Positions 35,029 to 43,404 of a stretch of 64,000 bases of DNA are shown one piece after another. Source of the DNA: Rhodoferax sp. (GTDB lineage Bacteria; Pseudomonadota; Gammaproteobacteria; Burkholderiales; Burkholderiaceae_C); contig NZ_JANXMU010000025.1 in assembly GCF_025354435.1 (NCBI RefSeq), positions 60,313 to 124,312 of the forward strand, in the 5' to 3' direction. Both the position numbers and the translations under genes were made by a program. The number at the start of each line of letters is the position of its first letter. Positions within the stretch are counted from its first letter, which is position 1. The notes beneath the pieces are model-generated. The model searched no databases. It was not told the DNA's origin and worked only from the letters and a program-made list of their open reading frames with translations.

Positions 35029-36456
35029 CTAAAACCCTGCAGCAGCCACCTGCACCACGCGGCCTGGGTTCATCAGGTTCTGCGGGTCCAGGGCTTCCTT
35101 GATGCTGCGCATCAGCGCCATGGCCACGGGGGATTTGTAGTGCTCCAGGTGGCCCACTTTCAGGCTGCCCACGCCGTGCTCGGCCGAGATGGAGCCGCCA
35201 TGCGCCATGACGGCATCGAACACCAGGGTGTTGACGCGGTCTTCCTGGGTGCGCAGAAATGCGGCCGCATCGCCCTCGGCGGGGGCTTGCACGTTGTAGT
35301 GCAGGTTGCCGTCGCCCAGGTGGCCGAAGTTGACCAGGCGCACGCCGGGGATCTGGGCGGTCAGCAGGGCATCGGTGTGCTGCACAAATTCGGGGATGCG
35401 CGACACGGGAATGGAAATGTCGTGCTTGATGTTCAGCCCCTCTTCGGCCTGGGCCATGGAGATGCTTTCGCGCACATGCCACAGGGCGTGGGCCTGGGCG
35501 ATGTTTTCGGCTACCACGGCATCGGTAACAAGGCCTTGCTCCATGGCCAGCTCCAGCAGGTGCTCGAAGCGTTCGCGGGCGTGGGTTTCAGATTCGCTGT
35601 CCGAGTTCTCCAGCAGCACGCACCAAGGCGTATCGAGGTACAGCGGCACGCGCTGCTGCGGGTAGTGTTTGGCCACCAGGCTGAGCGCAAACTGGCCCAT
35701 CACTTCAAAGCCGGTCAGCCCCGCGCCCAGGTGCTGGTGGGCCAGACCGAGCAGAGTCACGGCGTGGTCCAGGCTGGGCACGGCCGCCCATGCGGTGAGC
35801 GTGGCGGCGGGTTGGGGTGCCAGCTTCATCGTGGCGGCGGTGATGATGCCTAGCGTGCCTTCGCTGCCGACAAACAGGTTGCGCAGGTCGTAGCCGGTGT
35901 TGTCTTTGCGCAGGCCGCTCAGGCCGCTCCAGATTTCGCCGTGCGCTGTAACCACTTCCAGGCCCAGGCAGAGCTCGCGGGTGTTGCCGTAGCGCAGCAC
36001 CTGGGTGCCGCCCGCGTTGGTGGCCAGGTTGCCGCCAATGGTGCAACTGCCCTCGGCGGCCAGGCTCAGGGGGAACAGAAACCCGGCTTTTTCGGCCACG
36101 TCTTGCAGGTTTTGCAGGATGCAGCCCGCTTCGACCGTCATGGTCAGGTTGGCCGCGTCTACGGCGCGCACGGCCTGCATGCGCTGCAGGCTCAGCACGA
36201 TCTGGGTGCCAGAGTCGTCCGGCGTGCTGCCCACCACCAGCCCGGTGTTGCCGCCCTGCGGCACGATGCTGACACCGGCGGCGGCGCAGGCTTTGACGAC
36301 GGCTGCCACCTCAACGGTGCTGCCGGGGCGCACCACGGCCAGGGATTTGCCGCGGCTGCGTTTGCGCCAGTCCAGTTCGTAGGCGCTGAGGTCGCCGTCG
36401 GTGAGCACATGGGCTGCACCGAGGGTCTGGCGCAGGCTGTCGATCAGGTCTTGCAT
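35029..36456 (-). CDS. FAD-binding oxidase, GlcD/D-2-hydroxyacid dehydrogenase type
   Basis: A 475-residue flavoenzyme of the FAD_binding_4 plus FAD-oxidase_C class. The FAD-binding region has VVPQGGNTGLVVGSTP, AAEGSCTIGGNLATNAGGTQVLRYGNTRE and LFVGSEGTLGIIT. The C-terminal half carries NFGHLGDGNLHYNV and SISAEHGVGSLKVGHL, where the histidines bind metal and substrate in D-lactate or D-2-hydroxyglutarate dehydrogenases. The substrate is probably a D-2-hydroxyacid; glycolate is less likely because no GlcE/GlcF partners are nearby. The stop lies just beyond the ccdA operator. Confidence 0.87.
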   Translation of the reverse strand: MQDLIDSLRQTLGAAHVLTDGDLSAYELDWRKRSRGKSLAVVRPGSTVEVAAVVKACAAAGVSIVPQGGNTGLVVGSTPDDSGTQIVLSLQRMQAVRAVDAANLTMTVEAGCILQNLQDVAEKAGFLFPLSLAAEGSCTIGGNLATNAGGTQVLRYGNTRELCLGLEVVTAHGEIWSGLSGLRKDNTGYDLRNLFVGSEGTLGIITAATMKLAPQPAATLTAWAAVPSLDHAVTLLGLAHQHLGAGLTGFEVMGQFALSLVAKHYPQQRVPLYLDTPWCVLLENSDSESETHARERFEHLLELAMEQGLVTDAVVAENIAQAHALWHVRESISMAQAEEGLNIKHDISIPVSRIPEFVQHTDALLTAQIPGVRLVNFGHLGDGNLHYNVQAPAEGDAAAFLRTQEDRVNTLVFDAVMAHGGSISAEHGVGSLKVGHLEHYKSPVAMALMRSIKEALDPQNLMNPGRVVQVAAAGF

Positions 36457-36471
36457 GGGAAATCTCCAGAT

Positions 36472-36852
36472 TTAAACCGGTGCGGCTGCCGCCTTGGCGT
36501 TTTGGAAGCGCAGCCGCACGTGCATCGCGCAGGCGACGAACAAGGCCACGCACAGCAGGGCCTCGGCCAGGGCGTACCAGCGGCTGGGCGCGGCATCGCT
36601 GTAGGCACGGACCACGCCTTCGGTGAAGTACAGCCAGACCATCAGGCTGACCCAGCGGTAGGTGTACATGCGGTTTTTCAGCAGGCCGATGAGCGGGAAG
36701 CACAGCGGCACCGCCTTCAGCGCCAGCACCACGCTGCCGGGGCGCAGGGGGGCCAGCACCAGCTCCCAGGCCAGGCTGAGGGCAATCAGGCCCAAAAGGC
36801 TGCCGACGGCCAGGTTGCGGGTCCAGGAGATAGGGTTTTCAGGGGTAGTCAT
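36472..36852 (-). CDS. DUF2069 small membrane protein
   Basis: A 126-residue protein with four hydrophobic segments (NLAVGSLLGLIALSLAWE, VVLALKAVPLCFPLIGLL, YRWVSLMVWLYFTEGVV, ALAEALLCVALFVACAM), matching DUF2069 in size and pattern. The ATG at 36852 is set by the N-terminus MTTPENP; the open frame extends far upstream without support. Function unknown. It is 15 bases from the FAD oxidase on the same strand and divergent from the YihY gene, sharing a 21-base gap. Confidence 0.82.
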   Translation of the reverse strand: MTTPENPISWTRNLAVGSLLGLIALSLAWELVLAPLRPGSVVLALKAVPLCFPLIGLLKNRMYTYRWVSLMVWLYFTEGVVRAYSDAAPSRWYALAEALLCVALFVACAMHVRLRFQNAKAAAAPV

Positions 36853-36873
36853 AGCGATGGCATCATAGCGGCC

Positions 36874-38121
36874 ATGTCTTTGTCCCTCTCTGCCCTGTCC
36901 CAACGCTTCGACCAGTTCCTGAAAGACCTGTCCCGCTTCCCCTGGAGAACCACCGCCCACACCCTGCGCGAACGCTTTCGCGAGGACCAGCTGGGCCTGA
37001 CGGCCAGCAGCCTGACCTTCACCACCTCGCTGGCGCTGGTGCCGTTTTTTACCGTGGCGCTGGCCATCTTCACCGCGTTTCCGATGTTCAGCAAAGTGCA
37101 GGGCGTGCTGCAAAAGTGGCTGGTGCAAAGCCTGATTCCCGAGAGCATTTCCCGCCAGGTGCTGGGCTATCTGACCCAGTTTGCCAGTCAGGCCAGCAAG
37201 CTGGGGGCGGTGGGCCTAGCCCTGGTGCTGTTTACCGCGCTGGCGCTGATCCTGACCATTGACCGCACGCTGAACGCCATCTGGCGCGTGCGCCGCCCCC
37301 GGCCCTTGGGCCAGAGGGTGCTGATTTACTGGGCTGGTATCACCCTGGGGCCGGTGCTGTTGGGGGCCAGCCTGGCGCTGACCTCTTACCTGATCTCCAG
37401 CTCGCAGGGGGTGGTGGATGGCCTGCCCGGCGGGGTGCGGCTGCTGTTCAGTCTGTTGCAAATCACCTTGCTGTCGGGCGGCATGGCGGCGCTCTACCAC
37501 TACGTGCCCAACACCCGGGTGCGCTGGGCGCATGCCTGGTCGGGTGGGGTATTTGTGGCGGTCAGCATCGAGGTGGCCAAGCGCCTGCTGACCTACTACC
37601 TGGCGGCGGTCCCCACGTATTCGGTGGTGTACGGCGCATTTGCCACGCTGCCCATCATGCTGATCTGGATTTACCTGGCCTGGGTGATCGTGCTGCTGGG
37701 CGCGGTGATTGCAGCCTACATGCCCAGCCTGCTGGAAGGCGTGCCGCGACGCTCCACGCCGCACGGTTGGTCGTTTTTGCTGGCCATCGAGGTTCTGCAA
37801 CATCTGCACGCCGTGCAGGCCCGCGGTGACAAAGGCCTGAGCATGGCGCAACTGGCCCAGGCCCTGCAGGTCGATACCTTGCAACTGGAGCCAGTGCTGG
37901 CGGCGCTGGGCGGGCTGGACTGGGTAGGGCGGCTGGACGAAGCCGACCCGCTGGACGCCACCGCCAAGCCCCGCGACCCACGCCTGCTGCTGCTGGTCAA
38001 CCCCGACACCACGCTGCTGCTGCCGCTGGTCGACCAGTTGCTGCTGACCCCGGCCCCGGCGCTGGAAAATTTATGGAAAAACAGCGACCGGCGCAGTATG
38101 TACCTACGCGAGGTGCTCTGA
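36874..38121 (+). CDS. YihY family inner-membrane protein with C-terminal extension
   Basis: A 415-residue paralog of the protein at 23046. The N-terminal 280 residues have about six membrane segments and the signature FREDQLGLTASSLTFTTSLALVPFFTVAL, plus NAIWRVRRPR and LPIMLIWIYLAWVIVLLGAVIAAY. The extra C-terminal 130 residues are soluble, beginning HGWSFLLAIEVLQHLHAVQARGDKGLSMAQLAQALQVD. That looks like a winged-helix segment, as in YihY proteins with a DNA-binding-like tail. The ATG at 36874 is chosen; the open frame continues 930 bases upstream through the oxidase gene as a shadow. Confidence 0.87.
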   Translation: MSLSLSALSQRFDQFLKDLSRFPWRTTAHTLRERFREDQLGLTASSLTFTTSLALVPFFTVALAIFTAFPMFSKVQGVLQKWLVQSLIPESISRQVLGYLTQFASQASKLGAVGLALVLFTALALILTIDRTLNAIWRVRRPRPLGQRVLIYWAGITLGPVLLGASLALTSYLISSSQGVVDGLPGGVRLLFSLLQITLLSGGMAALYHYVPNTRVRWAHAWSGGVFVAVSIEVAKRLLTYYLAAVPTYSVVYGAFATLPIMLIWIYLAWVIVLLGAVIAAYMPSLLEGVPRRSTPHGWSFLLAIEVLQHLHAVQARGDKGLSMAQLAQALQVDTLQLEPVLAALGGLDWVGRLDEADPLDATAKPRDPRLLLLVNPDTTLLLPLVDQLLLTPAPALENLWKNSDRRSMYLREVL

Positions 38122-38126
38122 ATTTG

Positions 38127-39086
38127 CTAGCGGATCAGCCCTGCGCGGGATACCGTAGCAGCGGCCAGGCTGGCCGGCGCAGATTCCACCCGGTTGCGGC
38201 CCAGATGTTTGGCGCGGTACAGCTGCTTGTCCACCGCGTCCACAAACTCCGCCATGCTGGAATCGACACCGGGAATGCAGGTGCCCACGCCCAGGCTGGC
38301 GGTGAGGTGGCCGATGGGTGAGCCCTGGTGCGGAATCTGTAGTTGGGCCAGCAGGTTGCGGCAGCGCTCGGCGATTTTCAGGGCGGCTTTTTCGTCGGTC
38401 TCAGACAGCACCAGCACAAATTCTTCGCCGCCGTAACGGCCCACAAAGTCGCGCGAACGGGTGGCCGCCGAGGCCAGCGTCTGGGCCACCAGCTTCAAGG
38501 TGTCGTCGCCCTTCAAGTGGCCGTAGTGGTCGTTGTAGGGTTTGAAGAAGTCGATGTCCAGCATGATCACCGACAGCGGCTAGTGGTTGCGCCGGGCGTT
38601 GCCCCATTCGATCTCCATGATCGAATCAAACAGCCGCCGGTTGGCAATGCCGGTCAGGCCGTCTTTGAAGGACAGCTCTTCCAGCTCTTTTTGCAGGGTG
38701 ATGAGTTTTTCTTCGGTCTTTTTGCGTTCGCTGATGTCAAACATGAAGCCCACCAGCGCCTCCACCTCACCGTGTTTGCGCACCACGTGCACCACGTCGC
38801 GGATCCACACGTAGCCGCCGTCCTTGGTCAGGGCGCGGTAGTCGGCCTCGTGGTCCACCCCGGCCTGGGACTGGCTGACGCAGAAGTTGAAGGTTTCCTC
38901 GCGGTCCTCGGGGTGCATGCGGTCGGCCCAGTCTTGCGCGCCGACCCAGCTCTCGGGGCTCCAGCCCAACAGCTCTTCAATTTGCGGGCCGATGTAGCTA
39001 AACGTCAGGGTCTTCCAGTCAATCCGCCAGGGGATGGCCTTGGTGGATTCGAGCAGGGTCTTGTAGACGGAGGGGTCAATGTCCAT
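38127..39086 (-). pseudogene. PAS-GGDEF diguanylate cyclase interrupted by an in-frame amber codon
   Basis: One frame of 320 codons reads through a PAS/PAC domain (about 15-135, ending GFMFDISERKKTEE) and a GGDEF domain (about 150-300) with active-site GGEEF and the DFFKPYNDHYGHLKGD metal and substrate region. Codon 169 (38580-38582) is TAG in the sequence NH-stop-PLSVIMLDIDFF. Close relatives usually have glutamine, lysine or leucine at that place, and CAG to TAG is a single transition. Without suppression the N-terminal product has only the PAS domain and the start of GGDEF. An internal ATG at 38570 cannot restore a full GGDEF domain. Confidence 0.85.
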
Positions 39087-39202
39087 GGGGCAGTACAGGT
39101 AAAGGCCAGCAGCTTACCGCATCCGCGTGCAACTGTAACAAATTGTAGAAATTCCCAGAGGCCGGATGTGGCCATCCATGCTGCTAGATGAGATTTATAA
39201 GA

Positions 39203-39262
39203 AATAGGCCTCTGGTGCTTATCTCTCCTGTACAAGTAGCTATAAAAACAGGAGTATTTAGA
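39203..39262 (-). repeat. Dispersed repeat, copy H
   Basis: AAATAGGCCTCTGGTGCTTA on the left and AAGTAGCTATAAAAACAGG then AGTATTTAG on the right. It lies between the cyclase start and the PAP2 gene, and its right end supplies the TAA stop of the PAP2 gene. Confidence 0.85.
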
Positions 39263-39923
39263 CCCCGGGTGGGATTGGCACCGCATGCAGGTCGGCCCGC
39301 CGAAACGGCGTGTCGTGGGCAGACAGTCGCAGCGCCAACTGCGTCACCATGTCATGCGACCGGGACGGGGCGGCGTGCACCGGCATCACCACCAGCCAGC
39401 CCAGCAGCGCCAGCAGCACCCAGCGGTGCGGGCGTGGGCTGGGCGCCGGCAGGCTGTGCGGCATGTGCCAAATCGTCCAGCCGCTGGCACAGGCACCCAA
39501 GGCCAAGCCAGCCACCACTTCGGACACAGAGTGCACCTGGATGTGGACCCGGCTCCAACCAATCACCAGCGCCAGGGCATAGCCTGCCAGCATGGCCCAA
39601 AAATGGGTTCCTGGCGCGCGGCTTGATTGCGTGGCCAGCGTGTAGCCCAGCACCGGGTAGATGGCAGCTGAGAACATCGCGTGGCCCGAAAACCCGGTGA
39701 AATCAATCGCCGCAATGCCCAGGCCCCAGCCGATAAAAGCGATTTTGGACAGCGTGGTGATGCCCACCGCCAAGCCCAGCGGCATCAGCCACAGCAGCAG
39801 CGGGCGGATGGCGCGGGTGGTCGCCAGCAGCCACAGCGTGAGCGCAACGGCCAGCGGCACGACGATGCCGATCTCGCCAAAACGGGTGATCCAGTAGGGG
39901 GCTTTGGCGATGAAGAGGTCCAT
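39258..39923 (-). CDS. PAP2-family membrane phosphatase
   Basis: A 221-residue protein with about five membrane segments. PAP2 motifs two and three are present: GFSGHAMFSAAIYP and SRVHIQVHSVSEVVAG, where the last acidic residue is Glu instead of the usual Asp. The first motif (K-x6-RP) is weak or absent, so catalysis is uncertain. Likely substrates are lipid phosphates or undecaprenyl pyrophosphate. A long polar C-terminal tail follows VVMPVHAAPSRS, which resembles a signal-peptidase site. Its stop codon is in repeat copy H. Confidence 0.78.
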   Translation of the reverse strand: MDLFIAKAPYWITRFGEIGIVVPLAVALTLWLLATTRAIRPLLLWLMPLGLAVGITTLSKIAFIGWGLGIAAIDFTGFSGHAMFSAAIYPVLGYTLATQSSRAPGTHFWAMLAGYALALVIGWSRVHIQVHSVSEVVAGLALGACASGWTIWHMPHSLPAPSPRPHRWVLLALLGWLVVMPVHAAPSRSHDMVTQLALRLSAHDTPFRRADLHAVPIPPGV

Positions 39924-40066
39924 AGACGGATTTTATTGCAGTGCAGCATGGGGCAGCATGCCTGCGCAGGCGCATTTCCTGCCGTGCCATAGGCTTTTGT
40001 GGGCTATATTGCAAGTACATCCATCACCCATCCATCCATTGCGCACTGCGTTACCAGGAGAACCCC

Positions 40067-40519
40067 ATGAAAGTCAGCGACATTCTGCGTGTGAAAGGCA
40101 ATACGCTCTATACCGCCAACCCCGATGAGCCCCTTGCGACCGCTTTGGCCATGATGGCGGAGAAGGACATGGGTTCTCTGGTGGTCATGTCCCATGGCGA
40201 TCTGGTCGGCATGCTGACCTTTCGCGAGGTGATCCAACTGGTGGTGAAAAACGGCGGCAGCATCGGCACCACGCTTGTCCGCACTGCCATGGACGACCAC
40301 CCCTTGACCTGCACCCCCAACACCGAGCTGGACGACGTGCGCCGCATGATGCTGGAGCGCCACGCCCGCTACATGCCGGTGATGGACCAGAAAATGCTGA
40401 TGGGTGTGATCAGCTTCTACGACGTGGCCAAGGCCGTGGTGGACAGCCAGAATTTCGAAAACAAAATGCTCAAGGCCTATATCCGCGACTGGCCTGCAGG
40501 TGAAGAAGAGGCTTCCTAG
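40067..40519 (+). CDS. CBS-domain protein
   Basis: A 150-residue protein consisting of two CBS motifs (about 8-65 and 74-130), forming one Bateman module that senses adenine nucleotides. Typical sequences are MAEKDMGSLVVMSHGDLVGMLTFRE and RRMMLERHARYMPVMDQKMLMGVISFYDVAKAVV. There is no attached catalytic domain. The ATG at 40067 has CCAGGAGAA upstream. It stands alone, with a candidate REP element and a terminator downstream. Confidence 0.9.
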   Translation: MKVSDILRVKGNTLYTANPDEPLATALAMMAEKDMGSLVVMSHGDLVGMLTFREVIQLVVKNGGSIGTTLVRTAMDDHPLTCTPNTELDDVRRMMLERHARYMPVMDQKMLMGVISFYDVAKAVVDSQNFENKMLKAYIRDWPAGEEEAS

Positions 40520-40520
40520 T

Positions 40521-40624
40521 ACACCCCTAGGTTGCAGTGCTTCGCATCTTTGGCTAACCCTCTTGCAGGGGGCGATACCAGTGGCCCGGCAAAGCCGGTT
40601 CCACGGTATCCCTGGAAGGGGTGT
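40521..40624. repeat. REP-like nested palindrome
   Basis: Outer arms ACACCCCT (40521-40528) and AGGGGTGT (40617-40624). Inside is a nearly perfect hairpin: GATACC, GTGG and CCGGC (40574-40590), a three-base AAA loop, then GCCGG, CCAC and GGTATC (40594-40610). This layout is typical of REP elements and starts directly after the CBS stop codon. Only one copy is in the window, so its family is unproven. Confidence 0.55.
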
Positions 40625-40640
40625 CTCGCTGTGGGGTGTT

Positions 40641-40702
40641 GGTACTTTTGGCTGATTGTTTTTATTGAACAGCGTGAGTAGCTATTAAATTTATAGCATC
40701 TG
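40641..40702 (-). repeat. Dispersed repeat, copy I (variant end)
   Basis: GAGTAGCTATTAAATTTATA with GCATC is the A/T end on the right. The left end reads CTTTTGGCTGATTG instead of the usual TTAGGCCTCTAG, so this is a variant or partial copy. Confidence 0.55.
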
Positions 40703-40712
40703 ATTTTCGGCA

Positions 40713-40746
40713 TAAAAAAAGCCCGGTGGGTGTCACCGGGCTTTTT
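40713..40746. terminator. Bidirectional terminator
   Basis: AAAAAAAGCCCGGTG, a four-base loop, then TCACCGGGCTTTTT. The A and T tracts on both sides allow termination of the CBS gene and of phaZ, which converge here. Confidence 0.92.
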
Positions 40747-40758
40747 GCTGTGTGCTGT

Positions 40759-41982
40759 TTAGAGCTGGTTGGCGTAAATCATGTCGCGCACGCGGGGGTA
40801 GATTTGCTGGTTCCACTTTTTACCGCTGAACACGCCGTAGTGGCCTACGCCGGTCTGGATGTGGTGGGTGCGCTGGCTGGGGCGTACGCTGCTGGCCAGG
40901 TCTTGGGCGGCCATGGTCTGGCCGACGGAGCAGATGTCGTCGCGCTCGCCTTCCACCGTCATCAGCGCGGTGCGGCGGATGGCGGCGGGGTTGACAATAC
41001 GGTCTTTGTAGGTGAGCACGCCACGTGGCAGGTCGTAGGTTTGAAACACCTTGGCCACGGTTTCCAGGTAGAACTCGGCGGGCAGGTCGTTCACGGCCAG
41101 GTACTCGTCGTAGAAGTTGCGAATAGTGTCAGCCTTGTCGATATCGCCTTCCAGCAGGTATTTGTACATGTCTTTGAACTGCGCTTTGTGGCGCGCCGGG
41201 TTCATGCTCAAGAACGCGCTGAGCTGGATGAAGCCCGGGTACACCCGGCGCATAAAGCCCTTGTGCGGCATGGGCACGTGGCTGATCAGGTTCTTTTCAA
41301 ACCACTCGATGGGCTTGCTGGTGGCCAGGACGTTGACCCCGGTGGGGTTGATGCGGCAGTCGACCGGGCCGGCCATCAGCGTCAGGCTGCGCGGCTGGCA
41401 GGGGTTGTCGTCCTCGGCCATGATGGCGGCTGCGGCCAGCGCGGCCACGCAGGGTTGGCACACGGCCACCACATGGGTGCCGGGACCGATGGCTTCGATG
41501 AAGCGGATCATGTGCTCGGCATAGTCGTCCAGCGCAAAGGCGCCTTCGGTCAGCGCCACGTCGCGGGCGTTGTGCCAGTCGGTGATGTAGACATCGTGGT
41601 CTTGCAGCAGGGTGCGCAGGGTTTCGCGTAGCAGCGTGGCAAAGTGGCCCGACAGTGGTGCCACCAGCAGCACCGGGGGTTGGCCATCCATATCGACCGC
41701 GTCACCCGTGCGCTTGAAATGCAACAGGCTGCCAAAGGGCAGGGTGAGGGTGGTTTCCTCGGTGACCTCCACCTCCACCTGACCCACTTTGACCGATGTG
41801 ATGCCGTAGCCGGGCCGTGAATGGGTGAGTCGCAGGCGTGAAAACACATCGCAGGCGGCGGCAATTTTGCGCACCGGGCTGTTTTCCGTGTCTTTGAACC
41901 AGAGCGATGAGCCAAGGCTTTGCGCCATCAGGCGCAGCGGAGACATCAAGTCGGACTGGAGTTGATAGGCCTGATAGAGCAT
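40759..41982 (-). CDS. phaZ: Intracellular polyhydroxybutyrate depolymerase PhaZ
   Basis: A 407-residue alpha/beta hydrolase matching PhaZa1 of Cupriavidus, which mobilises storage granules. The nucleophile is a cysteine, C175 in VVAVCQPCVA, as in that family, not serine. The histidine is in GVGHYGVFSG near the C-terminus and the N-terminal MLYQAYQLQSDLMSP is highly typical. No signal peptide, so it acts on native granules in the cytoplasm. No synthase or phasin gene lies in the window. Confidence 0.93.
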   Translation of the reverse strand: MLYQAYQLQSDLMSPLRLMAQSLGSSLWFKDTENSPVRKIAAACDVFSRLRLTHSRPGYGITSVKVGQVEVEVTEETTLTLPFGSLLHFKRTGDAVDMDGQPPVLLVAPLSGHFATLLRETLRTLLQDHDVYITDWHNARDVALTEGAFALDDYAEHMIRFIEAIGPGTHVVAVCQPCVAALAAAAIMAEDDNPCQPRSLTLMAGPVDCRINPTGVNVLATSKPIEWFEKNLISHVPMPHKGFMRRVYPGFIQLSAFLSMNPARHKAQFKDMYKYLLEGDIDKADTIRNFYDEYLAVNDLPAEFYLETVAKVFQTYDLPRGVLTYKDRIVNPAAIRRTALMTVEGERDDICSVGQTMAAQDLASSVRPSQRTHHIQTGVGHYGVFSGKKWNQQIYPRVRDMIYANQL

Positions 41983-42163
41983 TTGAATTGTTCCTGACTT
42001 GGTGCGGAGATTGCACCAACTACAGGCAAGTTACGGGCCAGTTACTGGATGCAGCCTAGAGGGTGGCCTCCATTCGGTACGCCATACGTAGAAATACGGA
42101 TTTGCATTAGTGCGGGCTCTGGCATAGCCCTTGCTGAATGGACCACAACACAAGGAGCTACCC

Positions 42164-42820
42164 ATGCGTAAAGCAGAGTTGACGATCAGCAGCAAAAACT
42201 ACGGTGCCTGGGCCCTGCGCGGCTGGCTCGCCGCCAAGTTTGCTGGGCTAGAGTTCACCGAAAACGTGGTTTCTCCCGATGATCCGGCCATGAAAGCCGA
42301 GATGATGTTGCTATCGTCCTCCATGTTGGTGCCCTCTTTGCAGCACAACAAGATCAAGGTCTGGGACACCTTGGCCATTGGCGAATATCTGAATGAAATC
42401 AAGCCCAAAGCAGGTTTGCTGCCCGCCGACGCAGCCGCCCGCGCCCATTGCCGGGCTATCTGCGGCGAAATGCATTCGGGCTTTTCGTCGCTGCGCACGG
42501 CGCTGCCGATGAACATCAAGGCCCACTTTGCCGAATTCAAAATCTGGTCGCGCGCCCAGAGCGACATCGACCGCATCGTGGAGATCTGGAAAGAATGCCT
42601 GGCCAACTACGGCGGCCCGTATCTGTTTGGCGAGCAAGTGGGCATGGCCGATGCCATGTACGCCCCGGTGGTCACCCGCTTTTTGACCTACAACGTGGCG
42701 CTGGACCCGGTGTGCGCCGCCTACTGCCAGCGCATCATGGCCTTGCCCGCGATGCAGGAATGGGTGGCCGAGGCGATGAAAGAACCCGAAGAAATCGACG
42801 AACTCGACGCAGAGTTCTAA
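42164..42820 (+). CDS. Glutathione S-transferase family protein
   Basis: A 218-residue protein with an N-terminal thioredoxin-like domain (about 1-78; LTISSKNYGAWALRGWLAAKFAG, then VPSLQHNKIKVWDTLAIGEYL with the cis-proline and the glutathione-binding DTLAI region) and a helical C-terminal domain (about 90-210) including GPYLFGEQVGMADAMYAPVVTRF, the conserved N-capping box. The ATG at 42164 has AAGGAG upstream. The gene is solitary and the substrate unknown. It converges with the cupin gene. Confidence 0.88.
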   Translation: MRKAELTISSKNYGAWALRGWLAAKFAGLEFTENVVSPDDPAMKAEMMLLSSSMLVPSLQHNKIKVWDTLAIGEYLNEIKPKAGLLPADAAARAHCRAICGEMHSGFSSLRTALPMNIKAHFAEFKIWSRAQSDIDRIVEIWKECLANYGGPYLFGEQVGMADAMYAPVVTRFLTYNVALDPVCAAYCQRIMALPAMQEWVAEAMKEPEEIDELDAEF

Positions 42821-42870
42821 GTTCTAACAAAGACGGGCGGGGGATTTGGAGTCCCCTGCCTTCTATCGCT

Positions 42871-43293
42871 CTATTTCCAGGGCGTTGATTCGGGGATCTC
42901 GCACACGGGATCCACGTCGATCGACTTGAAGTCGGCCGGCGACACAATTTCCAGATACTCCATATCCGGCGAGTAGTCGAACAGGTAGTGGCGGATGCCG
43001 GGGCGCTGGTGCACACAGTCACCCGCCTGCACCAGGGTCTCTTTGTCTTCGTACATAAAGCGCGCCCAACCCTTGACCATGATCACGATCTGGAAGTCCG
43101 CCTCATGCCGGTGCCAGCCCGTGCCCTTTTCTGGAGCCATGTTCGCCTTAACAAGGTGCGCAATCACCTTTCCGTGCGTAGCTTCGGCAATGCCGAGGTC
43201 CCGGTACAGAAAAAAGTCGCGCAAACCGCCTTGCACAAAATCGGTGTCGCCAGGTTTGACATGGGAAAATTCGGTCGTGGTAGCTTGCAGCAT
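42871..43293 (-). CDS. Cupin-domain protein
   Basis: A 140-residue single-domain cupin. The metal-binding motif one is GTGWHRHEADFQIVIMVKG (two histidines and a Glu/Gln), and motif two is AGDCVHQRPGIRHYLFD with its histidine. Such small cupins are dioxygenases, isomerases or sensors; nothing here tells which. GGAGAGG precedes the ATG. It is divergent from aroC across 111 bases that should hold both promoters. Confidence 0.85.
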   Translation of the reverse strand: MLQATTTEFSHVKPGDTDFVQGGLRDFFLYRDLGIAEATHGKVIAHLVKANMAPEKGTGWHRHEADFQIVIMVKGWARFMYEDKETLVQAGDCVHQRPGIRHYLFDYSPDMEYLEIVSPADFKSIDVDPVCEIPESTPWK

Positions 43294-43404
43294 GAGCCTC
43301 TCCTTGGTGGATGTACGTGAAAACCCGCAGGGGGTAGGGGGCTATAAGCATGAACCGTTCCCAAGTTCGGGCGCTGTAGTCTAGGTCGGGGATAATCAGC
43401 GGCT

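Noticed and set aside
35011..35034. TATATGCGCATAGGTCTAAAA as a partial repeat copy
   Set aside because: It resembles the repeat end but is better explained as the ccdAB operator and -10 box; no A/T end is present.
35941..36873. A long open frame that would extend the YihY gene 311 codons upstream
   Set aside because: It is the antisense shadow of the FAD-oxidase and DUF2069 genes; the conserved YihY N-terminus begins at 36874.
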